Assembly: GCA_029531795.1 (NCBI GenBank)
Contig: JAPEIS010000009.1
Location: forward strand, 558,001-622,000
From: Sclerotinia nivalis
Taxonomy: Eukaryota > Ascomycota > Leotiomycetes > Helotiales > Sclerotiniaceae
Length of the DNA: 64,000 nt
Direction: 5' to 3'
Under the pieces are notes generated by a model. The model was not told the DNA's origin. It made no database searches and saw nothing but the letters and a program-made list of their open reading frames with translations. A program made the translations under genes and the position numbers. Positions within the stretch are counted from its first letter, which is position 1. Each line of letters opens with the position of its first letter. This document shows, piece after piece, positions 32,967 through 43,322 of this stretch.

Positions 32967-33016
32967 GCGGGGAACGCATTAAATTTTGATCCACTGAAAT
33001 TTTATGCGTTCCCCGC
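32967..33016. repeat. Hairpin with 13-bp perfect arms
   Basis: GCGGGGAACGCAT (32967-32979) and ATGCGTTCCCCGC (33004-33016) are perfect inverted repeats. The pairing extends with A/T bases around a roughly 24-nt centre. It lies directly beside the tRNA-like fragment. Confidence 0.75.
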
Positions 33017-33260
33017 AGGTCACGTAACTCGATCACGTGATTGCTGAAAGCGAATTATGCTAACCCCCACACTAATCCGGATTTGGTAAAGTTTGATGGA
33101 AACAAGGGCGCAAACAAAGGTCTATGAATCAACACTAAGAATTCAAGAGGTGGGGTCAAATGTTAAAAATGTCAACTTGACTGCAATGTATCCCACCTAC
33201 ATCACCAAAAAAATCTGCGACACACAAAAAACAATCTGTTGGAATTAATCATCGCATAAA

Positions 33261-35729
33261 ATGGATGATCCAGATGATGCTATTAAGAGATTCCTAAATG
33301 GAGATTGGGGAGCGCTTGGTCTTTCAGAACCTCCTGGGCCCCTCCCCGAGCTTGACGATGATAATTTTAACAAATTTCGATCTGGAGACTTTGGAGCTCT
33401 TGGCCTACCTCCACCGTCATCCAAGCCCAGTCCGGAAAAGGTTCGACAAGAAGCCAAAGAACGATCTATTGAGGTTTTATCACATTGGAATAGATTAAGA
33501 CAGATATTGGAGAGGCATGAGGACGTTATACGCAAGAGGTGGATGAAAAAGTCAAAAGTTCATAGATCTAGGATTATTTTGCAAGCGTGGCCAGGATTGT
33601 CTGCGATCCACCGTCCGGATTTTGAGGCCTTAATTAAAGAAGGAAGTCAGCTGAGAACGAGAGGCACGATGCTTAGGGACGCGTATCTCTGGCCATATCT
33701 CAATGTTCAAGATTTGGTTAGGGGCAAAACATTTCTTCTTCTAATCAACTCCAGAGGTCGGCATCCGCCTCAAGTTTTCGCCTCTACGGATTTTCAGGCT
33801 ACACAGCTCGGTCGTGTTAGCGCTGCTATCCCGCTTGCTTTTCTCAATGTTCATTCTATGTTACTCGATGGAGAAACAGTTGAAACTTACGGCCGTCTTG
33901 TTTCTTGGGAGGAGGATGAGGATGCTATGATGAACACATGTGCTGGCCTTGCACACCTACCAGGAGCGGGGCTTTTGATTTTGGAGATACAACAAAGACT
34001 ATTGCATCTGCTGGTGAAGTGCTGCGAGGCACTGCTTCACGACATTGATCCTGATTCCTTGATCAGCGAGGCATTGATCAAGCCAGAACCACCTCCACTT
34101 ACGGAAAACTCGGAATGGCTAACCATAGCATCCGTAGCTGCGGAAGCGCCTTATCGGCTACCTTCGCAACTCGATTTTAATCGTCTTCAGGTTATTGTCG
34201 AGGCTAGACGAATGAGTGCAGAGGATTATATCCGAGACTTGAGAGAAGATCCTGGCTATTTCGCCGACGTACTAGGAGATTGGAGCGAGCATAGACAGGA
34301 GAAATTGCTGGATACTTTTGGAAGTAGACATCCGACGCTTGATAAACCACTTTTCTGGGAATATGTTATCGGAAACGTTGTGTCCGATGCTTATGGTGCT
34401 CTAATTATCTGGGATAATATCGGTCAACAACTTAGCCACCTAGCCTCCCTCCAGACGAAGTATGCCGCTGAAATCACACCAAAAAAGCAACTACCATCAG
34501 ATTACATGAAGGCATTGTTGACTCTGAGATATTCGCTAACCCAGATGGCAAAAGGTCCAATAAGAAATCTGAAGATGGCAGTTCCAGCATCACCGCCATA
34601 TCGTTCAAAGTTCGTTCGCGACCCACAAATATCAGGTTCAACAATGATCCAAGTTCGAAGCAAAGGAGGGGAAGACGAAATGATGTGGCTTTTAAGTAGT
34701 CTTTGGAACGACCAGCAACTCTTCCTCCTAACCCTACCTGCTCTAGTAGATGAAATCGAGGGTAGGATTGAGCGTGACCCAAGCGAAAGAGCAAAGTTTT
34801 CGGCCCTGGTAACACGAATTTTCTCTGATCTTGGTCTTATCTCGCGTATCTATCATGAACTGGAAATATATCTGCCGTGGGCCGCTGGCTATGAGTATGA
34901 GCTCGGAAAGTACAAAAATCAGATCGAGAAAGACTTTCCTCGGCAGCTCAGTTTACTAGCCAGCGTGGAACGCAATCTCAAAGCTACCGGCTTAGCCAAA
35001 TTCGGATCTCCAGCCGAGGGCCGCTTTCACTATCCGTCTGATAAACGAAGGAACAAACAAAATACGGAGAGCATGAGGAAAGCCGAATTTCATCTGGACG
35101 AGTTTTGGCAGAAAATTGATGAGGTTTACCGGAGAAACAGCGGCGAAACACTGACTCAGGCTGTACAGCATATTTGCACCGCCGTGCGTCCCCTTGAACG
35201 GACACCCGAATGGGTTGAGCCAATAAATGTTTCAACAACCAAATCTCAAGATAGTACTGGACGTGATGAACCCTCTCCAATACCACAATTTGACTCTGAT
35301 GATGTCACTAAATTCATTGCTCCTAAGCCAAAGTCCAAACACAAAACCCGCGGCACAGGGACTCTCGCCAAACCTCTGGCTCCAGCAGACTCAGTAGCTT
35401 CAACGCCGGACCTGCAACCAACATTCAAACTCAAGGCTCGAGCGATCAAAGTTTTCAAAGTCTTGTTCTGGCAACCTTCTCAAAATGATCTTCCGGGAGA
35501 ACTTCCCTGGGCGGATTTTCTGTACGCCATGACTTGTACGGGCTTTGCGGTTGAGAAACAGTATGGTTCAGTATGGCAGTTTACACCCACAAAGCTGGAT
35601 GTTGAGCACAGTATCCAATTCCACGAGCCGCATCCTTCGGGGAAAATAGCTTTTCGCATTGCAAGGAGGATTGGCAGACGATTAAGCAGATCGTATGGTT
35701 GGCATGGGGGTATGTTTGTTCTTGAGTAA
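33261..35729 (+). CDS. Large fungal protein of unknown function with HicA-like C-terminus
   Basis: A single exon of 822 aa, ATG at 33261. Two short N-terminal repeats, FLNGDWGALGL and FRSGDFGALGL, are followed by a Pro-rich linker and HWNRLRQILERHEDVIRKRWMKK. The middle 550 residues are mostly helical, with no catalytic motif I recognise. After a Lys/Thr/Pro-rich linker, residues about 740-820 (LPWADFLYAMTCTGFAV, YGSVWQF, FHEPHPSGKI, ARRIGRRLSRSYGW) resemble the small dsRBD-like fold of HicA/YcfA RNA-binding toxins. The HicA catalytic His (GSH) position reads GSVW, so nuclease activity is unlikely. This architecture occurs widely in Pezizomycotina as hypothetical proteins. The gene converges on SWF1. 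Confidence 0.85.
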   Translation: MDDPDDAIKRFLNGDWGALGLSEPPGPLPELDDDNFNKFRSGDFGALGLPPPSSKPSPEKVRQEAKERSIEVLSHWNRLRQILERHEDVIRKRWMKKSKVHRSRIILQAWPGLSAIHRPDFEALIKEGSQLRTRGTMLRDAYLWPYLNVQDLVRGKTFLLLINSRGRHPPQVFASTDFQATQLGRVSAAIPLAFLNVHSMLLDGETVETYGRLVSWEEDEDAMMNTCAGLAHLPGAGLLILEIQQRLLHLLVKCCEALLHDIDPDSLISEALIKPEPPPLTENSEWLTIASVAAEAPYRLPSQLDFNRLQVIVEARRMSAEDYIRDLREDPGYFADVLGDWSEHRQEKLLDTFGSRHPTLDKPLFWEYVIGNVVSDAYGALIIWDNIGQQLSHLASLQTKYAAEITPKKQLPSDYMKALLTLRYSLTQMAKGPIRNLKMAVPASPPYRSKFVRDPQISGSTMIQVRSKGGEDEMMWLLSSLWNDQQLFLLTLPALVDEIEGRIERDPSERAKFSALVTRIFSDLGLISRIYHELEIYLPWAAGYEYELGKYKNQIEKDFPRQLSLLASVERNLKATGLAKFGSPAEGRFHYPSDKRRNKQNTESMRKAEFHLDEFWQKIDEVYRRNSGETLTQAVQHICTAVRPLERTPEWVEPINVSTTKSQDSTGRDEPSPIPQFDSDDVTKFIAPKPKSKHKTRGTGTLAKPLAPADSVASTPDLQPTFKLKARAIKVFKVLFWQPSQNDLPGELPWADFLYAMTCTGFAVEKQYGSVWQFTPTKLDVEHSIQFHEPHPSGKIAFRIARRIGRRLSRSYGWHGGMFVLE

Positions 35730-36364
35730 GGGTGAATCGCGCATATGTGATTGTGGGGGACGTAAATGTACTTGAAGGATATCGATGGGACATTCAGTTG
35801 TTGATGAGTGGATAGTTGGAGTGGATAATTGGGTGCTCGATGAGGAGTATGAACAATACGAAAAGTGTAGATATCACTCCGATAGACATAGGAAAGAAAA
35901 TTAATGGAGTAAAGATAAAGGGACGACAAACGGGACAGGATAAAGTGATGAAATTCAAGTGAAACGCGCGCATTACAGAAAGCAAATGGAGAGAAATGGG
36001 AAGGGTGAAATTCATCGGTGAGATAAAATATCAAGATAGGCAATGATAAGAAAATAACTGTACAATCGGAAAATCGAAGGAAATGGAAAGAGATATCTAG
36101 TAAAGTGAAATTGCGCGAGGTACTTGGGGGAGGTGTAAAGTAGTATGTGAGGCAGGAGCTCGGCAAATGTAGGAAGAAGTAGCTGCGGAAATGAGAGACG
36201 ATGGAGGAAATGGAGTATAAAATTTAAAACGAACAAGTCTATCTAGATTTGACGTATTAAATGAACTTAATATGTAAGGGACATTCAAAAATCGACAACG
36301 TTTTATCTTCGTACCGCAGTTCGGACTATTGACAATCGATGGCACATTTCAATCTATACTAATA
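35730..36364. other. Convergent 3' flanks
   Basis: Region between the 33-kb gene and SWF1. A 228-codon minus-strand frame crossing it (36166-35480) overlaps the upstream coding exon and has no protein-like composition. Nothing else is seen. Confidence 0.5.
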
Positions 36365-37876
36365 CTATATATCCGTCTCCTCCGAAAGTGTAACTCTTGT
36401 TCCTTCCAATGGCACACTATCCTCTCTATCCAATCTATGATACACACCCTGTCTCCCCACAAAAACATCTTTCAAATTATCTACAAATCCAATATCATAT
36501 AAGTTTTCAATATCTTTCAAGCCCCACACCCGTTCCCATTCTCCATCTCCAATGGCTCCTACAGGGTCCTGTCCATCTGCTGTACGCAAAACTATTTGTT
36601 GACTTTCTGCTGGCCAATGTGTCCATGCTGGTTCTATTCGTAAGTTTTTCTCTCGATTCTCGGAAAGAGCGCGTTTGAAGACGTAACCTTCGGACATCTC
36701 GATACCCCAGTCGGACCATTTCATACTTTCGTTGGTGGTGGTACCGCACCAGATCAGGTAGATGTGATATGAGAAGAGACCGTAGACCAATGGGGTAAAG
36801 AGGAAACACAGGAGAGTTATAGAACCAATCTGAGTATGTTCTTGGAGAGCCCATCCCCAGATTGAGAAGTAACGAGACCATGTAAAACCGAATCCTGCAG
36901 AGGACCATTCGGGGTATTCTGCAGTGATGAAAGTGGAGAGGATTGAATTACCAACGTACACAGCATAACTGGTGAGATTACCAGTGGTCAGAAGTAGAAG
37001 TAGAAACCAATGATGGTTGTTGTAACCAACGCAGTTATTGATGAACACGCAATGGTGATCACATTTTGCTATGCAGCGTTTGCAAACATGACAATGCTTG
37101 GATCGGGCAGGTTTCAGTAGATGACATGTTCGACAAGGGTTGCCGGGATGGAAAATGGTGTAGTCGTAAGGATAAATACTCATTTGATGGACGTGGTTCG
37201 AAGGTGTGATGTGGCCTGGATCACGGGAAGCAGCTAGATACAGGAAGCCATATGGTAATGTCAAGGCAATGATTGCTTTTATTTTCCGGGATGTGCTCAT
37301 AAGTGGCCATGCTGGAGGTAAGAACAAAATTTCGGATATGGCAAATAGGAGAATGAAAAATATCTTGAGGGCTGTTAGCATGATCACGGACTCCGTTTTC
37401 CTACAATTTCAAGACCGACCGCATACCACAAGGAATTTTTGTATTGCCAATGCGATGATACAAGCCGTACTTGTTCGAAGCATATCACTCGAAGGACACA
37501 CTACTCGACAAAACGATAACAGGATAATACACACGAGTCACCTGACTTCGTGCTCATTTAAAATCAAAATAAAAGCAATCTTACCATGACAACAGGATGG
37601 CGGTCATTCCATAATGTATGAGCCAGTCTTCCAATTGAAGCACTGAGACGACCATTGGTTAACCTCTTATCAGCAGCTCTAAATCCACGAGGAATATGAA
37701 CCCATATCACTCGATGTAAACTGCCTATCGGTGTATTCCTTTCAAACCGTAAGCAGATGTTCTATGGAACTCAACAAGACGGAATACCTTAATGCTGGAA
37801 GCCTGCCAAAGAAAGCAACGAATGTGAAAAAAGAAACAATTAGAATGGCTATGGCCACATTTCGAACAGTCCCCAT
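36365..37876 (-). CDS. SWF1: DHHC palmitoyltransferase, Swf1 type
   Basis: Integral ER-membrane S-acyltransferase; yeast Swf1 palmitoylates SNAREs and other proteins near membrane spans. Exons on the minus strand are 37876-37788, 37738-37585 and 37390-36365 (422 aa). Exon 1 is a signal-anchor helix (VAIAILIVSFFTFVAFF). The cysteine-rich domain reads CRTC, SKHCHVCKRCIAKCDHHCVFINNCVG with an intact DHHC at 192-195, followed by NNHHWF. Two more membrane segments follow, about residues 207-230 and 265-285. The acceptor of intron 2 has two AGs; only the second (37391) gives the right phase, restoring HPVVMSVIMLTALK. The gene is divergent from RAP1 across 493 bp. Confidence 0.94.
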
Positions 37877-38369
37877 ATTTTGGTGAAATTCGATTATTTT
37901 TCTATATGATCATGAAAATAATAATGAATGTTGTCTGAAACAAGAAGTCAATAAATACAGTCTAGAAAATCATGATACGAGTAATAATAAGGTTTATGTG
38001 AGCATGAGGATTTCGAAGGTGTTTTTGCTCCCGTTTGGTGTTTTATGTCGGTACTTCATCTGTGCCAAGCCCGATATTGTCAAGGGTCGTCAGCTGATTT
38101 CGCGACCGTAAGTAGAAGCTTCTGAGCGCGTCAAATGTTCAACTTATCTATGTAGGTACTTAGATATTCGATATCGCATACTTTGCGAGAAATAAATCTT
38201 TATACCACAATTCACTTCTATGGATTCTTTCCAAAAGCGCCAGCGGATGATCTTGGGCGCAGCAACCACTTTTGAAAGTTTTCGCTGACCTAATCCCTTG
38301 ACAATTAACATTAAGCCCTCAAGCGACGTCCTGCGACAGGAAAACTCTCCAGTCGCAAAGGCCGAAACC
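37877..38369. other. Divergent promoter region, SWF1 / RAP1
   Basis: Shared upstream region of two genes on opposite strands. No repeat, RNA or additional reading frame is supported. Confidence 0.5.
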
Positions 38370-41100
38370 ATGGCATCTATTGTATATGATGGCGTTGGTG
38401 GTGGAGGGACACTTTTTGAAGGCATGAAGTTCTTCATTCTTCAGCGAGTGCCTATGCGCTCAAGGTGGATAGAGTTAATTCAGGTAAGGGCGTAGTTAGA
38501 ATGGAGGAAAAGAAACGTGCTAATTTTTGCGACAGTCGAATGGGGGTGAAGTAACAAAGTTCGAAAAGAAGGCCGAAATTATAATCGCAGATGGTGCGCG
38601 AAAAGATGCGCCGCCGGGATCTGTTTCATGGAAGTTTATTGAAGAATCTGCGAAAGCTGGGAAATTGGTAGACATCGAAGCACATCGATGTGGTGCACAA
38701 GCCGGGACGAGTAGTGAACGAGCAACTGCACAGCCCGCAAAAACTACGCGCACACCTTATACAGCTGAGGATGACCGCATCTTGACTAAATGGGTCTTGA
38801 AGGCAGAGCGAATGGGGCGGTCTACGAAGGGTAATCAAATATACATGGAATTAGCGGCGCGGGTATGTGTATTACGTTAGATTTAAAGCATTTTTGCGGA
38901 ATTTAGGTTGATATTTGTTACAGTATCCTCATCATACATATCAATCCTGGCTAGATCATTGGAAGCGGTATCTTCTACCTCGCCATGAGGCAGGAAAATT
39001 ACATTACGATACAGAGGATGGCGACTCACCATCTCCCGAAAGGCAACCAAAACCTGCTAGAAGGGAGCCCGCCAAGCCTCCTCCCACACGAACTTCTCAT
39101 GAACGCGTACAAACAAGTGCACCAAAAGAAAAAGTCCCAGCTCCCGACTCTTCATCTCTTCCAAGGCATTCAAGGCATTCAAGGCATTCAAGCTCCCGAT
39201 CCTCGCGGGCGGCACTTTCAAAGGCCTCATCCCCCGAGGTGGATACGCGAAAGCCTGTAGGTGGGCGACCTTTTACAAAAGGGGACGATAGTTTTCTTCA
39301 GGAAGAGTTTGTGGCAATTTGCAACCTTGATCCCAATAAAGAGATTGCGGCTTGGGAGGCGTGGACTCGAGCAGTAAGTTTGATATCAATAATCTATATG
39401 TAGCACACTGATGTTAAGGCACGCAGAATCCTGATCATACCGCCCAAGAATGGCGAAACTATTTCCACGAAGACTTTTATCCTCGAGAAATGAAAGAAAG
39501 GGAAATGAAGAAGCAGATAAGAATTAAGCCTGTGTCATCGACGACTAGTCGGCATGTCTCTAGTCCCTCACAAGACGAAGTTAGCAAAGCATCCATGCGT
39601 ACGAAGCATTCTACCAACAATCCCGAGAAAGCTTCAGTAGAAACCGCTGTCAGAAGCCCAGTTACTCCTTCTCAAAATGCTAGATCAAGAGCTCACCATG
39701 AGCCAGAGACAACACCAAAGGTTGTTTCAGGAAAAATTGATTTGGAACAAAGGCCTTATACGAATTCGCTTCTAAGGGAAGAGGCGTATTTTACGCATAC
39801 CCTAAAAGAATTCTCGGAAGTCTTGGGATTTGAACCTAATGACTTGAACTTTTATCCCGAAGTTTGCGGAAAAGAGATTTCCATGTTCAAGCTTTGGCAG
39901 ATCGTTATGTTATTTGGTGGCTTTGCAAAAACAAACGCTGACAGTCGATGGCAAGAGGTAGCTGATAGGCTAAGCTTTCCTATTGCCAACCGTGCCAAGG
40001 CTGCTAAAGATTTGAAGAATTGTTATGAAGAAATACTGTCTGAATTGGAAACAGCAGTTGATGAGGCCCAGAACGACACAGAGAATCCTGAATTCACGGC
40101 CTCTCAAGAAGAAATTATGATAGCATCACAGCTCGAAGATACGATTTCACGCAGTGTTCAGAGATTCTCGGGTCATGACGAGGGTATAGAGGACAACGAT
40201 GAGGTTTCAAAGCTACCACCGCCGAGGACTAAATCCAAGCCACAGTTGACCACGTCAACCAAGAAACGCACAATTGACTCTGACAGCTTATCCAACCGTA
40301 CCGAGTCTTCTGCGACTAAGCACGAAACGAAGCGTCGTAAGCTTGACAAGGGCAAAAGTAAAGAAGTGGAAATTCCATCCACTCCAGAACATATTTTCAA
40401 TGCTACACAACCACCTATAAGTCATACAACGCCACTTAAATACCCGTTTGATGAAAGTAGCGAAGATGATAGTAGCGATCGTGAAGCTCGAGAAAGAATT
40501 CGTCGTATTCAGCAAAAGAAACCAGAAGGGTCATCTGAGAAACCTTCAGCCAGAAAACCTTCAGCCAAAAACCCTTCAGCCAAAAACCCTTTACTCGAGC
40601 CAGAGACGCAAGATTTTCATTATCCAGACATTGATAAAGAAGCCTCGATAGCATCTCCGACTCCAGCTCCGAAAAAAAGAGCTGCAAATAATATCATTGA
40701 TTTAAGTAAAGATTCATCTACAGAGTCGGAACTAGAACCAGAACCAGAATCGGAATCAGATTCGGAAGACTCAGTTAACGCCGAGTTCGCCAAATACCTG
40801 GAGCTTGGCTATTCCCGTGAAATTATAGCGGAAGCTCTCATTGCATCGACTTATGTATATGACGTTGCAAGCGTAATTATGGAGCAATTGAAAATGGGCC
40901 ACGATATACCGGATAATATGGAAGGAGCTTGGACTAAAAGGGATGATGATGCGCTACTGAAGAACAGGGGGCCAGAGTATGAGAGGATAAGGGAAAAACA
41001 TGGTGATGAGAGGATTGCTGCGAGGAAGAAGTTTAATCGTCATATTCAGAGTCTTCAACAATTGGATGGAGCTGGGGAAATTGGTAATAATGAGAGATAG
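38370..41100 (+). CDS. RAP1: Telomere-binding protein Rap1 (BRCT, Myb, RCT)
   Basis: Telomeric shelterin component. Exons 38370-38483, 38536-38862, 38924-39373 and 39427-41100 encode 854 aa. A BRCT domain covers about residues 10-105 (TLFEGMKFFILQRVP, GSVSWKFIEESAKAGKLVD). The first Myb domain spans intron 2 (RTPYTAEDDRILTKWVLKAE then YPHHTYQSWLDHWKRYLLPR). A second Myb-like unit spans intron 3 (RPFTKGDDSFLQEEFVAI then NPDHTAQEWRNYFHEDFYP). Residues about 412-505 resemble an ARID/BRIGHT fold (DLNFYPEVCGKEISMFKLWQ). The C-terminal RCT-type module lies near 747-820 (AKYLELGYSREIIAEALIAS). Low-complexity repeats include RHSRHSRHS and KPSAKNPSAKNP. Confidence 0.9.
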
Positions 41101-41865
41101 GGAAGGATTCGGTGGCAATGATGATTTGGGATGCAGCACATAGGGGTGTGAGGTGCAGTGCAAAGGGTAAAACGAGGGTGTAAGGTTATCTTACAGTCTG
41201 TCTTTTGATTTGGGAACATAGTTCATTAGCATGATATCCAGGAATGGGGCGGGGCGTTGCAGTGCGGGCGCCAATGGCTCAAATTTCCGTTTACTCTCTT
41301 TTGGGAAATATCATTATTTTTTATAGTTAGTCACTATTTAGGCCATATTATAATAAAAGAGCATTGGGCTCTAATATGTGTTAAAGTAGCATGGTATATC
41401 CTGTTGCCGTACCTTTGGCTTGGTGAGCTTTAAGGCTAAGCATAGTAATGACTACGTGAGGATTCAAGTTCAATCAGAGGCATGAAATTATGTTGTTGGT
41501 AAATGACATAAGCTACTAAGCAGTGAACAGCAGCTTCGTATAACAACTACCACCCTTTACTATTTCTCAAAATGTAAGATTGGAATGCTCGATACTTCCT
41601 AACAGTGGTATATGATGTTGTTCAACCTCATATTGCATTCTATGATCCAGACTCTCAAGTTCAAAGCTTCCTGCTTATTAGTTACAGACTTGCAGACTTA
41701 CATTCCCGTTAGTTTTATGATATTCAAATTAGGGTAACAACGCTGACTCCTTTTGATATGATAAGGTGAACGAATTAGTAGAAACAGGTTTATATTTGTA
41801 CCATGACCCTACATTCTGTTTGGGAATTCGAATTCGATGGATATCGCATTTTTAGAGAGGGGTTC
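41101..41865. other. Intergenic, AT-rich
   Basis: 3' flank of RAP1 leading into the repeat belt. No gene or recognisable repeat is found here. Confidence 0.5.
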
Positions 41866-41876
41866 TGGATCTAGAT

Positions 41877-42020
41877 TGATTGATTGATTGAATTAACGTC
41901 TACACTGAGTCTAAGACTATCTAAGACGGCTAGAGGCTCTTGCGAACTCCTAACAGATAACTTAATGAAGGTAAGCTGGCTTATAGGCCTGGCTAAGTAC
42001 ATGATTTGAACGATTAATTG
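41877..42020 (-). mobile_element. Retroposon copy 3 (about 144 bp, 5'-truncated, diverged)
   Basis: Flanked by the direct repeat TGGATCTAGAT (41866-41876 and 42021-42031). Read on the minus strand it ends in an (ATCA)n tail preceded by AGACGTTAATT and a 3' region about 85 bp long that is recognisably the same as in copy 1 (CTAGCCGTCTTAGATAGTCT versus CTTAACCGTCCTAGATAGTC). The first 60 or so bases do not match copy 1, so it may belong to a related subfamily. Confidence 0.7.
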
Positions 42021-42227
42021 TGGATCTAGATGTACAAGTTATAATATTCATCCTTCACGATAATATAATCACTCTGTTCTCGCTCTTTGCTTAGATGTGT
42101 AATAAATATCTCCTACAGCCCTGAAAGATCAGGGCTTATCCATTTTTAGTATCAGAATCGGTACATCAAATTCAAGAAGTACGATTCAAGTTTCTGTTAA
42201 CAGATGAGAAGTATTGAAGTCCCTGGT

Positions 42228-43310
42228 TGATTGATTGATTGATTTAATTAACGTCCACACTGAGTCAAAGACTATCTAGGACGGTTAAGAGCTCAATCGA
42301 GCTTTTAACAGATGGCTATAAGTAATGTTATCTAAATAGCATATAGATTTGTATATATTTTTGATAAGGAAAATGAAAACTAATACTAGAAAACAAAGCT
42401 CGACCTTTATACAATATCGTATATCACGGAGGCAGCAGACAGGATAACAGAAATCACTTTTATTGATAAGACGTAGCTCGAAGAGCTACGTTTCTATAGA
42501 AGGAACGGTTCCTTAAACACATTTATGTGTAGCGCTAGCCCCGACCGGGGCTAGCCTACACTTATCCGAGGTCCGACTCCTACGGGTCGGAACCCGAGCG
42601 GTCTCCGTATACCATATACGGGGACCCCGTGACATCGTATATAAAGATAAAAATATCAATCAAAGTATTACACTCATGATTTTCCAAATCCGATCCTTCT
42701 ATCAATCAAATCCAAACAACTTTCTTTCATATCAATTTTTTATTCTATTTATAACTTCCTAATAATCATGTTTTGCCTAATATCGATTTCATAGAATTTT
42801 TCAAATTATAGGGATATTGATTCTACAAAATGCTCCAATCCTATATATAATATATCCTCTACCGAATTCTATAATAGATATATTATTAGTTTGGATCGTT
42901 TTATATAGTTCTTCCAAATATATAAATTATTGTTGTTTTGATTCGAATCGAAGAAGGTAAGGCCTGAATCTTAAAACCGAATTTGATAAATCGTATTCGA
43001 TACTTCAAAGGGATCTTGAAGATGATTTTATAATATATTATTATAAATAATAATATTGTTTTCTATTTCGTAATAAAAATAATATTGTAGAAAGCACAAT
43101 CCAATAATACAATTATCAAAAAACCAAGATCTGGTTTTTGCTATCAATCAATTCGGAAACAAAAAATATCGCGATCGAATACCTTTTTCTCTTTCAATCA
43201 CTACGATTCCATCAAATGATTCAAACTTAACTTTGTAGATTCTAATAATTAAATAAAAGAGCTAGAAGTTCGTAAAGGATATTGCGTATAGGTATTGAGT
43301 CTTGTCCTCC
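42228..43310 (-). mobile_element. Retroposon copy 2, full length, RIP-mutated, with nested insertion
   Basis: Flanked by the perfect 12-bp repeat GAAGTCCCTGGT (42216-42227 and 43311-43322). Minus the 210-bp insertion and its 8-bp duplication it is 865 bp, close to copy 1 (873 bp), and collinear with it from GGAGGACAAGACTC to the tail. Differences between the copies are overwhelmingly C-to-T and G-to-A in this copy, for example ACGCGGTGTCCTC versus ACGCAATATCCTT. That is the signature of repeat-induced point mutation. The 3' hairpin has lost one pair. Confidence 0.8.
42424..42633. mobile_element. 210-bp hairpin-rich MITE (hAT-like) nested in retroposon copy 2
   Basis: Flanked by the 8-bp duplication ATCGTATA (42416-42423 and 42634-42641). 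The empty site is visible in copy 1 (ATATGCGATGC at about 32084). The ends are short inverted repeats (TCACGGAGG... and ...CCCCGTGAC). Internally there are at least four hairpins, including GCTAGCCCC-GACC-GGGGCTAGC and a CGTAGCTC/GAGCTACG stem. The 8-bp target duplication is typical of hAT transposons. There is no coding capacity. Confidence 0.7.
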
Positions 43311-43322
43311 GAAGTCCCTGGT

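Larger units (their letters stand above)
32304..33260. other. Intergenic between the retroposon and the 33-kb gene
   Basis: Holds a tRNA-like 3' half and a large hairpin (listed separately). A minus-strand ATG frame, 32793-32524 (89 aa), has plausible amino-acid composition but no recognised family; I leave it as possible only. Confidence 0.4.
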
